DNA from: Channa striata
Taxonomy: Eukaryota; Chordata; Actinopteri; Anabantiformes; Channidae
NCBI GenBank assembly: GCA_033026295.1
Contig: JAUPFM010000063.1
Coordinates: 62,001-126,000 of the forward strand
Length of the DNA: 64,000 nucleotides
Direction of reading: 5' to 3'
A model generated the notes under the pieces. The model did no database searches. It was not told the DNA's origin and was given only the letters and a program-made list of their open reading frames with translations. Shown in pieces: positions 55,701 to 64,000 of the stretch; position 1 is the stretch's first letter; the number at the start of each line of letters is the position of its first letter. The position numbers and the translations under genes are program-made.

Positions 55701-57646
55701 ACAGATGCAGATATTCTCCTGGTGAGTCCCGTCCATCCTGTGACTGAAGGACAGTCTGTTACTGTCGGCTGCAAATTCAGAAACACAAACTTTGTTTCCA
55801 ATGTGATTTTCTATCAAAATGACAAAGTCAGACAAAATGACACCAGACAGGAGCTGAATATTTCTGCAGTGTCAAAGTCAGATGAAGGTTTCTACAAGTG
55901 TCAGTGCTCAGGAAAAGAGTCGCCACAGAGTTGGTTAACAGTTACAGGTGAGATGGATTTAATCATTCAAATTTTCTCTCTCTTTTTGTTCAATGTTCTC
56001 GCTGTGTCTCCATTATTAGTCCTGGAGCCTCACTAACTCTGTGAGGTTGAACAGGATGGATGAAATTGCTTCATGTGTTTTGTTTTTTATATTGCTGACT
56101 CAGTTTAACTAGTCTCACATACATTCATTTTGTTAATGCTGATTTATAATTACAGCGCCTGAAACTTCCTTTACTGTCCCGTTCGTCACTGGCTTGGTTA
56201 TTAGAATGTTACTGATTGTTTTCCTCCTGCTGCTGCTGCTGCTGCTGTGTTGCTGCAGAAAGATAAAAGGTGAGAAATATTCTTGTTGATGATTCACTGA
56301 AAATCACTGATGAACTTGGATGTTACAAAGTACAAAACAATATTTATAACATTATAATCATTGTGTTTTGTTTTTACAGCTCCATGTTGTAACAGGTTGG
56401 TACAAAACTCATTTCAGTCGTTTAAATATAAAACTTCTACGTGCAGATATTTTAATTTCTATCAAGACAATATAAACTTTAAATGCAATGACAACGATAC
56501 ACCCATTGAAAAATAAAGACACTGTATGTTGCTTGATACTGTTCCAAAACGTCCCTCAGGCTTCTTCGCCTTCTGCCTCCGCAGAGTCTCGATCAAAACT
56601 GTTTCCATGTTTCATACTAAATTCACAGTATTTTCAATGTGTTTCAGGGTCATTCAGTCTCTGATCATCAGTCAAGACTCTGCTACACAGCAAACAGTCG
56701 ACCAGAGTCAAACTCAAATTTACTCGTCTCTTCTCCACGGTCAGACTCGAAATTTATATGTGAATATAAACCATTTCTAACACTCACAGTTTTAAATAAA
56801 TAATTTGTTAATTTTGTTGATTTTCATTGATCTGTAGATGATGTGTCTGTGTATGAATCGATCAGAGGCTCTGGAAACACGGGAAGTGGTACAGTATAAA
56901 CTTAACAGATTCAATTATTACAAATAATTGATAATAATTCACGTCACATTCTATATGTTCAATGTTATGTCACTAAACTCACTTGTTTATTAATAATTAA
57001 ATTAGATTCACGGTAAAAATGTCTCACTCTTAGTCATAACTTTAGATACTGTAAGTGCAGCACCAGTCAATAACCTCCCACATTTGTTGGACAGATGAAA
57101 GCAGCAGATGAAACAATACGCAGAGTTTGTTCTACTCAGTTTATTGAAAATATTCAAACGTTGGACACTACATAAGAGATACTCACGCGAAGACAAAGTC
57201 GATGTCTTTGTTCAGTTTAGGGCGCAGATGTTAGGACAAGTCTCCCAGTTACACCAGTGCAGGACAATCTGCTCTCAGCTTTGTCATTGTGTCACTGGGA
57301 AAACTACTGGGCTTATTTATGAATGTCCAGTCATGTGGACTAAAAAATTTAGATATGTGCTGTCATTTTTTAAAATCTTTTGGAGTCACGTAATGAGAAG
57401 ATTCAGTCAAAATCAAATAGTGTGGTAAAAGTCAGAGATTGTTTTATTAAAATGAATTAATGAATACAATAGTTTTTCCTTATTTCCTTTTGATTTAAAT
57501 TAATAAAAACTTAACTTTCTCAGGATACTTTAAATGTTTTCTTGATCCACAAAGTGAATAACACTCATTCTGTTGCTACTGAAAACATGATGTTTGTTTT
57601 CATTTATTTCGTGTTGTGTAATTGTGATTTTTTTTCAGGTTCATAA
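49557..57646 (+). CDS. Unit 3: FcR-like receptor, Arg-containing TM, ITAM tail (multi-exon gene model)
   Basis: Conceptual splice of intact exons: signal peptide 49557-49593 and 49762-49794; Ig exons 49961, 53152, 53524, 53951 and 55705; TM 56156-56269; tail 56380-56395, 56648-56739, 56838-56888; stop at 57644-57646. Sum 1713 bases, about 570 residues, all in frame. Two Ig exons (52181 with a stop, 54876 with a deletion) are left out. The tail spells YSSL-LHDDVSV-YESI, an exact ITAM. An Arg in the outer half of the span could also pair with an acidic adaptor such as FcR-gamma, which is inference. The signal core has a Glu, so secretion efficiency is uncertain. Confidence 0.65.
49961..50227 (+). 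CDS. Unit 3 Ig exon 1 (type A, DAVLTLESSW subtype)
   Basis: Close copy of 8923-9189 and 34797-35063 (VTFICDMKEGKDTDWFYR, HSGVYQCFGRHRG). Intact, only 166 bases after the mini-exon. Confidence 0.85.
50503..51605 (-). mobile_element. LINE (L2/CR1-like), antisense, internally deleted
   Basis: The minus strand carries endonuclease-end PTHKAGNNLDLVLIQNCTVD and LSDHFF, RT-start DPIPSTLLQAL and QAQITPLLKKPSLDPSLVEN, and RT-end SRLDYYNPLL, QNAAARF and HWLPVAARIKLKALSL. Most of the catalytic RT core is missing. Similarity to the unit 1 intron (9400-9475) stops at its edge, and the type B exon expected next is absent. Confidence 0.8.
51640..51800 (+). mobile_element. SINE fragment
   Basis: GAGCAAGACACTG, GTTTCTCCCGGTGAG, CCCCCATC and AAGCGCTTTGGTACCAATAG match the 3' half of the SINE at 2604-2882 in order. 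The tRNA-like head is missing. Confidence 0.65.
52181..52444 (+). pseudogene. Broken unit 3 Ig exon (type A, Cys codon to stop)
   Basis: Good splice sites and 264 bases, reading SVTLQPNWNQIFRGESVTLT. Where paralogues have TGT for the second core Cys, this has TGA at 52381-52383. The rest of the frame is open, so skipping it would restore the protein. Confidence 0.75.
52841..52905 (+). pseudogene. Fragment of a type A exon
   Basis: TTCCACTAAGTTCACTGTGAGC, CCCAGCAGG, TCTCAGATTTACAGTGG match the first 60 bases of the exons at 5634 and 7111, then similarity ends. No acceptor of good quality. Confidence 0.6.
53152..53421 (+). CDS. Unit 3 Ig exon 2 (type B)
   Basis: Same family as 11051 and 13148 (TLSCSVNPSSGWTYHWYRG), with IYWCRGG for IYRCRGG. 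The tandem acceptor is reduced to ACATCAG, so only one start remains. GTGATT donor. Confidence 0.8.
53524..53802 (+). CDS. Unit 3 Ig exon 3 (type A)
   Basis: 279 bases. Reads PNKATVTLQHTWTQIFPDE, TLTCEMKDRGDTEWDYEW, HRGEYRCKGRMK. Intact counterpart of the broken exon at 38997. Confidence 0.85.
53951..54253 (+). CDS. Unit 3 Ig exon 4 (type E)
   Basis: 303 bases. Reads VLSVSPSWLSPGASVTLNCE, PSAGWRFYWYK, HVCRAGRGDPVYYTDHS. GTCAGT donor. Unspliced, the frame continues to a stop at 54325-54327, followed by ATTAAA near 54360. Confidence 0.8.
54741..54771 (+). CDS. Candidate alternative first exon of unit 3 (MKTLQFALIL)
   Basis: Third copy of the hydrophobic start seen at 14004 and 40260. Here the donor is GTAACA, the best of the three. 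The type C exon it would join is truncated, so it would have to splice to 55705. Confidence 0.3.
54876..54980 (+). pseudogene. Truncated type C exon (163-base deletion)
   Basis: Identical to 40395-40500 up to GAGTGGACAGT, then continues with the sequence after the normal donor (ATGTTGGATTCACTTTG). The second Cys is lost. Deletion endpoints share ACAGT. A GTATGT follows but in the wrong phase. Confidence 0.85.
55705..55947 (+). CDS. Unit 3 Ig exon 5 (type D, FcR D2-like)
   Basis: 243 bases, nearly identical to 42526-42768 (VHPVTEGQS, KSDEGFYKCQCSGKESP). Intact, GTGAGA donor. Confidence 0.85.
56156..56269 (+). CDS. Unit 3 transmembrane exon (poly-Leu, with Arg)
   Basis: Reads APETSFTVPFVTGLVIRMLL, IVF, eight Leu, CCCRKIKG. 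Seven of the eight Leu are CTG; unit 1 has CTG x6. An Arg lies in the outer half of the span where unit 1 has Gly. GTGAGA donor. Confidence 0.85.
56380..56888 (+). CDS. Unit 3 cytoplasmic tail exons with ITAM
   Basis: Exons 56380-56395, 56648-56739 and 56838-56888 join in frame and give TQIYSSL and SVYESI, spaced as an ITAM (YxxL-x7-YxxI) across the exon boundary. No counterpart of the SDYNNV exon of unit 1 was found. Confidence 0.8.
56889..57638 (+). other. Unit 3 last intron
   Basis: 750 bases. It contains an open frame (57108-57428) with no motif and no paralogous support; treated as non-coding. Confidence 0.45.
57639..57646 (+). CDS. Terminal coding exon of unit 3
   Basis: A long T-rich tract and CAG acceptor, then GS and TAA (57644-57646). 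Homologous to 19819 in unit 1. Confidence 0.6.
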
Positions 57647-58439
57647 AATGAAGTGTGGATGACAACAAGATCAACAAAAAGCATTCATGCTAACAGTGTT
57701 AGCATCACTGTTCACATCTCAGCTGACCAAAAATCACATTCAGAATTTTTAGAGTCTGAGCTTAGATCATATCACAGATCTACACGATCAGAATTTAATG
57801 TTTATTACTTGTGTTTGTCTTGTATATGGAGACAGTTTATTTCCTGTTAATGAAACTATTCCATCATCAACCAGCAGGTTTAAAAGTCTTATTAAGATAA
57901 CACGTGCATAAAGGCTTTCTTAGTTGAAGCTTGTAAGATTAGAAATAATTCACGTTACATGTGTAACCAAGTCCCTGACCACTGAGGAGGTGCCGTACCT
58001 CTTATTTCATTTCCATTAAATTCTTCAGAGACGGAGCTTTTGACCATGACGTCAAGCAGTCAGCTGAGGGAGGAATCAGTGTCTACAGTTGTGAAAGTTC
58101 TTAACATCTCTGTTGTAGTTTACAGCTGTGAGATTCTGAAATTATCAGGGGTGAACAGGAGTGATGCACCTTCCTAAGAAAACCGGGTCTTCTGCATTAT
58201 TAGCGATCTCTTGATAGTCATGACTCACTAAAGGGTTTAGACTTTCCTCAGGAAGCTTCTATGACCTGTTGTATCATTCTGTATGTTAACTGTATGACTT
58301 CTATAAACAGTTTTAGCATAACTACATGTTATTATGTTTACCTGCAATAGTTGGAACTCGCATACGACCATATTTACTTGTATTAAATCTCCTGTTTTAT
58401 TCTTGTCACTGTCACTGTGTGATGCATGAGAAGTTTAGG

Positions 58440-58445
58440 AATAAA
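58440..58445 (+). terminator. Candidate poly(A) signal of unit 3
   Basis: AATAAA about 795 bases after the stop, similar in distance to that of unit 1. The sequence just after it (CATCAGATCATAAAACA/TGTTTTATGATCTG) forms a short inverted repeat. Confidence 0.45.
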
Positions 58446-58649
58446 AGTAAAAACATCAGATCATAAAACAACTTGAGTGTTTTATGATCTGAAAATTTAT
58501 CGATGGACAACAGAACAGAAGTAACAGACACTGGATATACACTGCAGGTCATTATTTGTCGAGTTCATCCAACTGCACCGAGCAGGAAGTCGTGATGGAG
58601 AAACTGAAGCTTCATAAGGACTGAATCAATATGAAGCCATTCCTCCCGA

Positions 58650-58810
58650 TGACCAGGTACTGCGTAGAGTCGACACATGGAAAACAGCTGGATCAGACAA
58701 CATTCCTGGCAGAGTTCTCAGGGAAGGTTCAGATCAGCCAGCAGATGTTTTCACAGATATCTACAACATCTTTCTGAGCAACTTCATCTTTCTTGTAGCA
58801 CTTTGATCCC
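58650..58810 (+). mobile_element. LINE reverse-transcriptase fragment
   Basis: Reads TWKTAGSDNIPGRVL, then VFTDIYNIFLSNF. This is the RT region around the conserved GPDGIPGRVL block of teleost LINEs. Short and broken. Confidence 0.65.
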
Positions 58811-58885
58811 AGAGGAACGTTGTTTCATTTCACTCTCTATACGAATGTTTAGGATCAAAATGGCAAAGAATTTGTCATTTGGATT

Positions 58886-59030
58886 TTGAATTCTGACCAA
58901 ATTGTCATTTATTTCCCACATTCACATGTAAAACCAAACATTTGTCAGCAGATGTCGCCATTTATCCGTCAAATGCTTCATAACACTGAACCATTGTCAA
59001 CACATTTGCTTCATATTGATTCAGTTCTTG
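58886..59030. repeat. Segment also found at 12650-12795
   Basis: About 145 bases nearly identical to a stretch inside a unit 1 intron (CATTTATTTCCCACATTCAC, CAGCAGATGTCGCCATTTATC). Class unknown. Confidence 0.7.
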
Positions 59031-60535
59031 ACAAAGCTTCAGTTTCTCTATCACAACTTCATCCTCCATCTGTGACCACTGTCCAAATATCTGACTTACA
59101 TCAGTGTGAGGATGAATTAATTTCTTCCTAAAAATAAATGAGCTCCACTGTGGCAGAGCCCTCAGTCCAACCTCAGTCTAACTCCTCTCTGGTGGTTTTG
59201 ACTGAATCATAAGAGTTATTTTAGATTTCTGGACAGAAGGTTGAATGAAAACGAGGATCTGGAGTGAAGGAGAAAGACTAAGTCCTTACAAGAATGTGTG
59301 TAGAGACAGGAAGTCTGCAGCCTTCGAATCCTCAGTCAGGACAGTTTATTCTTACCAAAGATCATGTGCAAACATGTTCTGTTCTGTAGTGAGCCATAGT
59401 TGGGACACTGTACAAAATGGAAATAAAAATAGGAGGAGGATCATTAAACTCACATCCAGATCCAGAAACACCACCACCTCCTCTGAGCCTGGGCTCATTT
59501 ATATATTGACAGGTGAGCAGGTTTGAATGATTTAGCTGTGACAGACCAGATGCTGCTGTAACACAGGACACATTTACCACAGATAGAAGCATAAACGCAG
59601 GTAGTTTAAGTTGGATATTGAATCGGTGAATGATTGAGTTCAGATCGTGGTGTTGTTATAAAGCCCACAGTGCACGACTCTGGCCCCAGCTCAGCTCAGT
59701 GTGTACGACAGCAGCCCATCAACAAATTCTACGGACGTCTTCTGGTTAGTTTGACTGTTTGTCTGCACAAGTCCACGTTTGTGAGGGTTGAACCCACTAT
59801 GGATCCTAAGGCAGGAGTCACCACGAGACCAGAGGTATTGAAAACAAAAATTCATTTCAAGACACTTAATACCAAGACCGAGGTATGAAAACACAACAAA
59901 AACTGCTCGCTACAAAAGGTAGAAGGAAAAAACTAATAAAATAACAGAAAAATGAATCGCTCAGTATAAAGTGGGAGGATAAAGACACAGTAAACTGGAC
60001 AAAAAGTAAATTACTCACCACGAAGGTCTGAGGTAAAAAAAAAAATGAAGAAAAGCAAAGAAACAACAATCAGAAATCCTTATATGCGTGAATGGATGAG
60101 TGATGCAGCTCAGGTGGGACGACTGGTGCCAGCAGAAGAGTGGAATCAAGGAGAGATTGAAGGAGAGGCTCAGCAGGCAGGGAGGGGAACTACAGGGACA
60201 CACCGAAGACAAGGTGAAAAATCCAAAGACACACCGGAAATCTAAAACACCCTGACGATGTTATTGTCAAATGAACAAAGACAATAAAGAAGAAGAAAAA
60301 GCTGTAATATAATATAATACATTATTATATAATAAAAATGTATTTTAAACAGTACTGATTATGGTATTTGGCATGTGCAAGAAGAAACATGTTGTGAGTA
60401 TGTGAGTATTGTATTATTAATAGTACTCTATTCCCACTCTATTGAGACTGACAAACATACTTTTCAGGGATTGTGAAAAGCTCACAAAAAGATATGTAAA
60501 CATCCCAGTGTGTTAGTGGCTTCCAACAAAACTCA
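59031..60535. other. Intergenic, no gene recognised
   Basis: Includes a GC-richer purine-rich stretch at about 60080-60240 resembling the repeats at 14640-15310 and 48110-48760. Open frames here show no motif. Confidence 0.4.
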
Positions 60536-60539
60536 AATA

Positions 60540-60732
60540 TGCAGGTGTTCAAGACACTGGTGGGACCAGCGATGTTGTACAGAGGAGTCAGAGCTGGAGG
60601 CAGCAGAATTTAAGATGTTGAGGTTCTCTGCAAGTAACGAGGACGGATAGAATCAGGAATGAGGACATCAGAAGGACATGGGAGATAAAGTCAGAGAGGC
60701 CAGACTGACGTGGTTTGGACGTGTTCAGAGGC
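60540..60732 (+). mobile_element. RTE-like LINE fragment
   Basis: Reads ELEAAEFKMLRFSASNED, then KVREARLTWFGRVQRRDCE, matching the C-terminal region of the LINE at 32871-33317, in the opposite orientation. Confidence 0.7.
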
Positions 60733-60734
60733 GA

Positions 60735-61700
60735 GATTGTGAATAAGGTGAGATAATCTTTATTGATCCCACCTCGGTGAAATTTACATGTCACACAATT
60801 TACAAATGTGCAGTATGTAGAAGAACTACAGAATATATACAATATTTCAAGTTCAAGTTCCAGTATGTAGACTATGGAGTGAGAGTGTAACCGCGGTGGG
60901 AATGACAGACCTGCTCTGTCCTACACTGATTGTGGATCAGTCTACCACTGAAGGAGCTGCTCAGAGCCTCCACTGTCTGGTGCAGAGGGTGAGAGGTGTT
61001 GTCCATGATGGACGTCAGCTTGGCCGACAGAGTCCAGTGAGCAGCCCAGGACAGAGCTGGCTCTCCTGACCAGCTTGTTCAGTCTGTTCCTGTCCGGGTT
61101 GGTGCTGCTTGAACCCCAGCAGATCACAGCGTAGAGCAGAGCTGAGGCCACGAAAGAGTCATAGAATGTCCTTAACATGGGCCTGGACATGCCGAAGGAC
61201 CTCAGTCTCCTTAGAAGATGGAGGCGACTTTGACCCTTCTTGTACAGGACATCAGTGTTGTTAGTCCAGTCCAGTTTATGGTTGAGGTGAACACCCAGGT
61301 ACTTGAAGATATCCACCCTCTCAATGTCCGAGCCCTGGATGTTCACCGGTGTGAATGGTTGTGTCTTTCTCCTGAAGTCAATCACCATCTCCTTCGTCTT
61401 ACTGGTGTTTAAGCACAGGTGGTTGCTTTCACACCAGTCCACAAAGTCCATGATCATTGACCTGTACTCCAGCTCATTCCCCTCTGATAAACAATCAACT
61501 ATGGCTGAGTCATCAGAGAATTTCTGGAGATGACAACAGCTAGTGTTGTAGGTGAAGTCCGAGGTGTGTAGAGTGAAGAGGAACCATGAGAACACCGAAC
61601 CCTGAGGAGCCCCCGTACTGCAGACCACCACCTCAGACACACAGTTCCCTGGTCTCACATACTGTGGCCTGTTGGTGAAGTAATCAGTTGTCCATGCAGG
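60735..61700 (-). mobile_element. L2-like LINE 3' end
   Basis: The minus strand carries a 238-codon open frame: GAPQGSVFSWFLF, FSDDSAIVDCL (RT active-site region), WCESNHLCLNTSKTKEMVID, KYLGVHLNHKLDW and LHLLRRLRSFG. Its 3' end has GGGATCAATAAAGATTATCTC near 60745-60770. Same family as 23364-24133. 5' truncated; the longest intact transposon frame in the window. Confidence 0.85.
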
Positions 61701-62635
61701 AAGATGTCTATAAAGAATATAAAAAAGATATAAACAGGGACACAGAAAAAATAGATAATGGTATATAATGTTTCCGACTTTGCTGGAGTCACCAGAAGTC
61801 GACTTTTTAGCTTAGCTAGCAGGCTGTGAATAATCAGCTAACTCAGATGATACTTTATCTGCGATAATCTGATGAAAGCTGTGTCCCACTAAGATAACTG
61901 TCAAACAAAGTTATTAATTTTGGACACTATAAATCACTACGGTGTATTACCTGTGCCATGTGCAGTGCAGTGTGTGTATTTTAATGTATTTTCCACATCC
62001 TAAGCATAGCAGTATTATGATGTATACATTTTTTCCTAACATATTTTAGTATCACTACTGGCAAAACGTGTACAATAGTTAATAAAAAATAAGGGTCAAA
62101 GGTCATTGTCGGTAAAGGTGGAGCTGATTTTAAACAGCTTCCATCAGTGAGCTCAGACAGCTGACATCTCCACCACCAGCAGACCTTAATGCTTAAGATA
62201 AAATTATAAGAGTCTTTTTTTTGTAAACACCAAACCATCCAAAAGGATTTTTCTGAATTATTACCAAAGCATACCACAAACATATCTGGTTTTCTTTAGG
62301 AGGAGTTGTGTTATTAGTTCTGACTGTACAGTCGACAGTAGGATTCAGTTCTGTGGACTGGGGACAAAGCAGCGACTTTGTGATGCTGGTGCCTGAAAGG
62401 AGAAGTGCAGGTTGGACTTTGTGATCCTGGTTCAGTGAAATACACTGAATTCCTGATGCCACTAACACACTGCCATGAAAACGTCTGACACTTTGAATGT
62501 CCTCATCTGTAGATGTGTCAGGTAGTTTTGAAAGATATGCTTCTTCAGACAAAATTGTATTCTGTTAATTTTTTTTTATTAGTTTATGTTGTAGTATGTT
62601 AATTATTAAATCTTGCTCAAATTCATTTCCAACCT
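61701..62635. other. Intergenic, nothing recognised
   Basis: No coding motif, repeat or RNA seen. Minus-strand open frames near 61981-62552 have no family features. Confidence 0.4.
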
Positions 62636-62639
62636 TTAG

Positions 62640-62925
62640 AAATCATCCATCCTTCCATTATCTGTGACCTCACATCCTGTTTTGGGACATTTAGTACATC
62701 TGAGGACCAACACAGAGAGACATACACAGACAGACAACCATTCAAACCTACGGACAGTTTAGTCACGATGAACCTAACAGGCGAGTATTTGGACTGTGGG
62801 AGGAAACCCACACAAACCTGGGAGAAGATGAAACTCTGAGCAGAAATTACAAAACTGGCCAGTGATTTTATCCTTCTAGCTGTGAGACGGCAGCAATAAC
62901 CACTTGACCATGGTTCTGCTCTCTT
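62640..62925 (-). mobile_element. Degraded teleost SINE, minus orientation
   Basis: CCATCCTTCCATTATCTGTG, CAACCATTCAAACCTACGGAC, TTTGGACTGTGGGAGGAAACC and CTTCTAGCTGTGAGACGGCAG occur in the order of the reverse complement of a common teleost SINE; relative of 21190-21535. Confidence 0.7.
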
Positions 62926-63339
62926 TGAAAATGATTTTAATATTTTATTATTATTGTAAATCCTGTAGTATTGTGGGCTGATGAGGGCAACAGTTTTGAA
63001 CTGTCTTAGTTCTCCACTGTGATGTGGTGCATTAATACACATGCTGATTTGCAGTAATGTGCTCGTCCTTTAGTTTACACTGAGGACAGACACATAACGT
63101 CCCTTTCTGCTCCAAAAATTGCTCATTGAGCTCAGGGCTTTTATCTACCATTTCTTTATTGAAAATGAACAATTATATTGTTTCTAAACATGAGAAAACA
63201 GACTTTATTTTAGGGCAGATGCCACATTTTTATCACTTAAAGCAAATTGGCTGAAAGTGCAGCTAAATAAGCTGTTACAGTTTATAAAACTCATTATGTT
63301 ACAAAACATGTAAAATGTGCTTTTTGTAATGTGCAGTAG

Positions 63340-64000
63340 TTCCTAAATATTTCTGTGTATCACACTTAGCTCAGTTTTTGTCACTCAGATACAAATTTGA
63401 GAACAGATGTTGTGTTTGACCATCTTCTTTCTGCTCTGGTGTGAAAATGTCTCATTCTTGCAGCAACACGTCTTTATGTGTTAAAGGGAACTAGGAGGTT
63501 GTTTGTTTCATCTGCTACAGTTTGTTTCTTCTCATTTGCCAAAAAGTGCATAAACTAATGATCCAATAACAGTTTGTTTAGTTGATCTGAGGATTTATTA
63601 CTTAATGCATTTGTAGTAAAGTCTGAAGTTATTGTAGCAACATGAGATTAAACAAATTTTAATAGTTTAAATTACAAATATTTTTACTGCATTTTCTCAG
63701 GCTTGCACCTCACAGGCCACATTAAACTAAAATCATGTCCTGAAAATGTCAGAAAACTGTCTGAGCAGGTGGATTCAAAACCAAAAGACAACTGCACAGA
63801 ACAGACAGATAAAACTGGAGGTGGTCTTTCTGTGGTTGAATGCTTGAGGGAACCAGAATGGACACAGCGAGTCGTCTGGTCGGATGTTGCAATGTGCACA
63901 AGAGAAAGAGACTTGTGTCCTCTTAAGACACGAGCTCTAATTTGAAATGCATTTTTTATTTCTCTTTGTTATTTGGGCTTATTGGAACTTGATAAGTATA
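63340..64000 (+). repeat. Duplicated upstream flank of a receptor unit
   Basis: 63340-63560 copies 24150-24450. Further, GCACCTCACAGGCCACATTAAA near 63706 resembles 22120-22160 and 24425-24455. In unit 2 this flank lies 1.2-1.5 kb before the promoter, so a promoter may follow just outside the window. Confidence 0.55.

Noticed and set aside
57108..57428. 106-codon open frame in the last intron of unit 3
   Set aside because: No signal, no motif, no counterpart in unit 1; lies between well-supported tail exons.

Overview
The window is nuclear DNA from a teleost fish, probably a percomorph. It is AT-rich, and its coding sequence is short exons flanked by GT/AG splice sites. Transposon relics are typical of fish: tRNA-derived SINEs, several non-LTR LINE 3' ends, piggyBac and Tc1/mariner remnants. 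I see no bacterial-style genes, no CRISPR array and no rRNA. The species cannot be read from the sequence.

All recognisable host coding sequence belongs to one family: FcR-like (FCRL/LITR-like) leukocyte receptors on the + strand. Three tandem units are present. Unit 1 (259-19829) has a split signal peptide, 16 intact Ig-domain exons, a poly-Leu transmembrane exon and a tail whose spliced product contains a perfect ITAM. Unit 2 (25914-47363) has the same signal peptide, 7 intact and 3 broken Ig exons, a different transmembrane segment and a long tail with two canonical ITIMs (LTYAQI), a VTYSLI ITIM and several further Tyr motifs. Unit 3 (49557-57646) has a diverged signal peptide, 5 intact Ig exons, 2 broken ones and a decayed fragment, a transmembrane segment carrying an Arg, and an ITAM tail. 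The order is therefore activating, inhibitory, activating.

Every Ig exon is phase 1-1, so exons can be duplicated, lost or skipped without shifting the frame. I use five exon types: A (..NW.QIF.GE..TLTCEI..), B (..GGSVTLSCSV..GGIYRCRGGRGNP.Y), E (PSWLSPGASVTLNCELEH..), C (VNPDRVQHFTSDSVSLSCE) and D (VHPVTEGQSVTVGCKF). A and B alternate as A-B pairs; E-C-D sits next to the membrane.

Layout: 1-258 promoter of unit 1; 603-4154 large intron with SINE and piggyBac relic; 4155-17037 Ig array; 17827-19829 membrane and tail; 20-25.6 kb intergenic, with two aborted copies of the 5' end, a LINE that cut into one copy, and a Tc1 relic; 25.7-32.1 kb promoter, signal exons and transposon-filled intron of unit 2; 32.1-47.4 kb rest of unit 2; 47.8-49.5 kb intergenic; 49.5-57.7 kb unit 3; 58-64 kb intergenic with LINE and SINE relics, ending in a copy of the DNA that lies upstream of unit 2, which suggests a further unit beyond the window.

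All gene models are conceptual splices made by eye from splice sites, phase and paralogue comparison. No transcript or database search was available.
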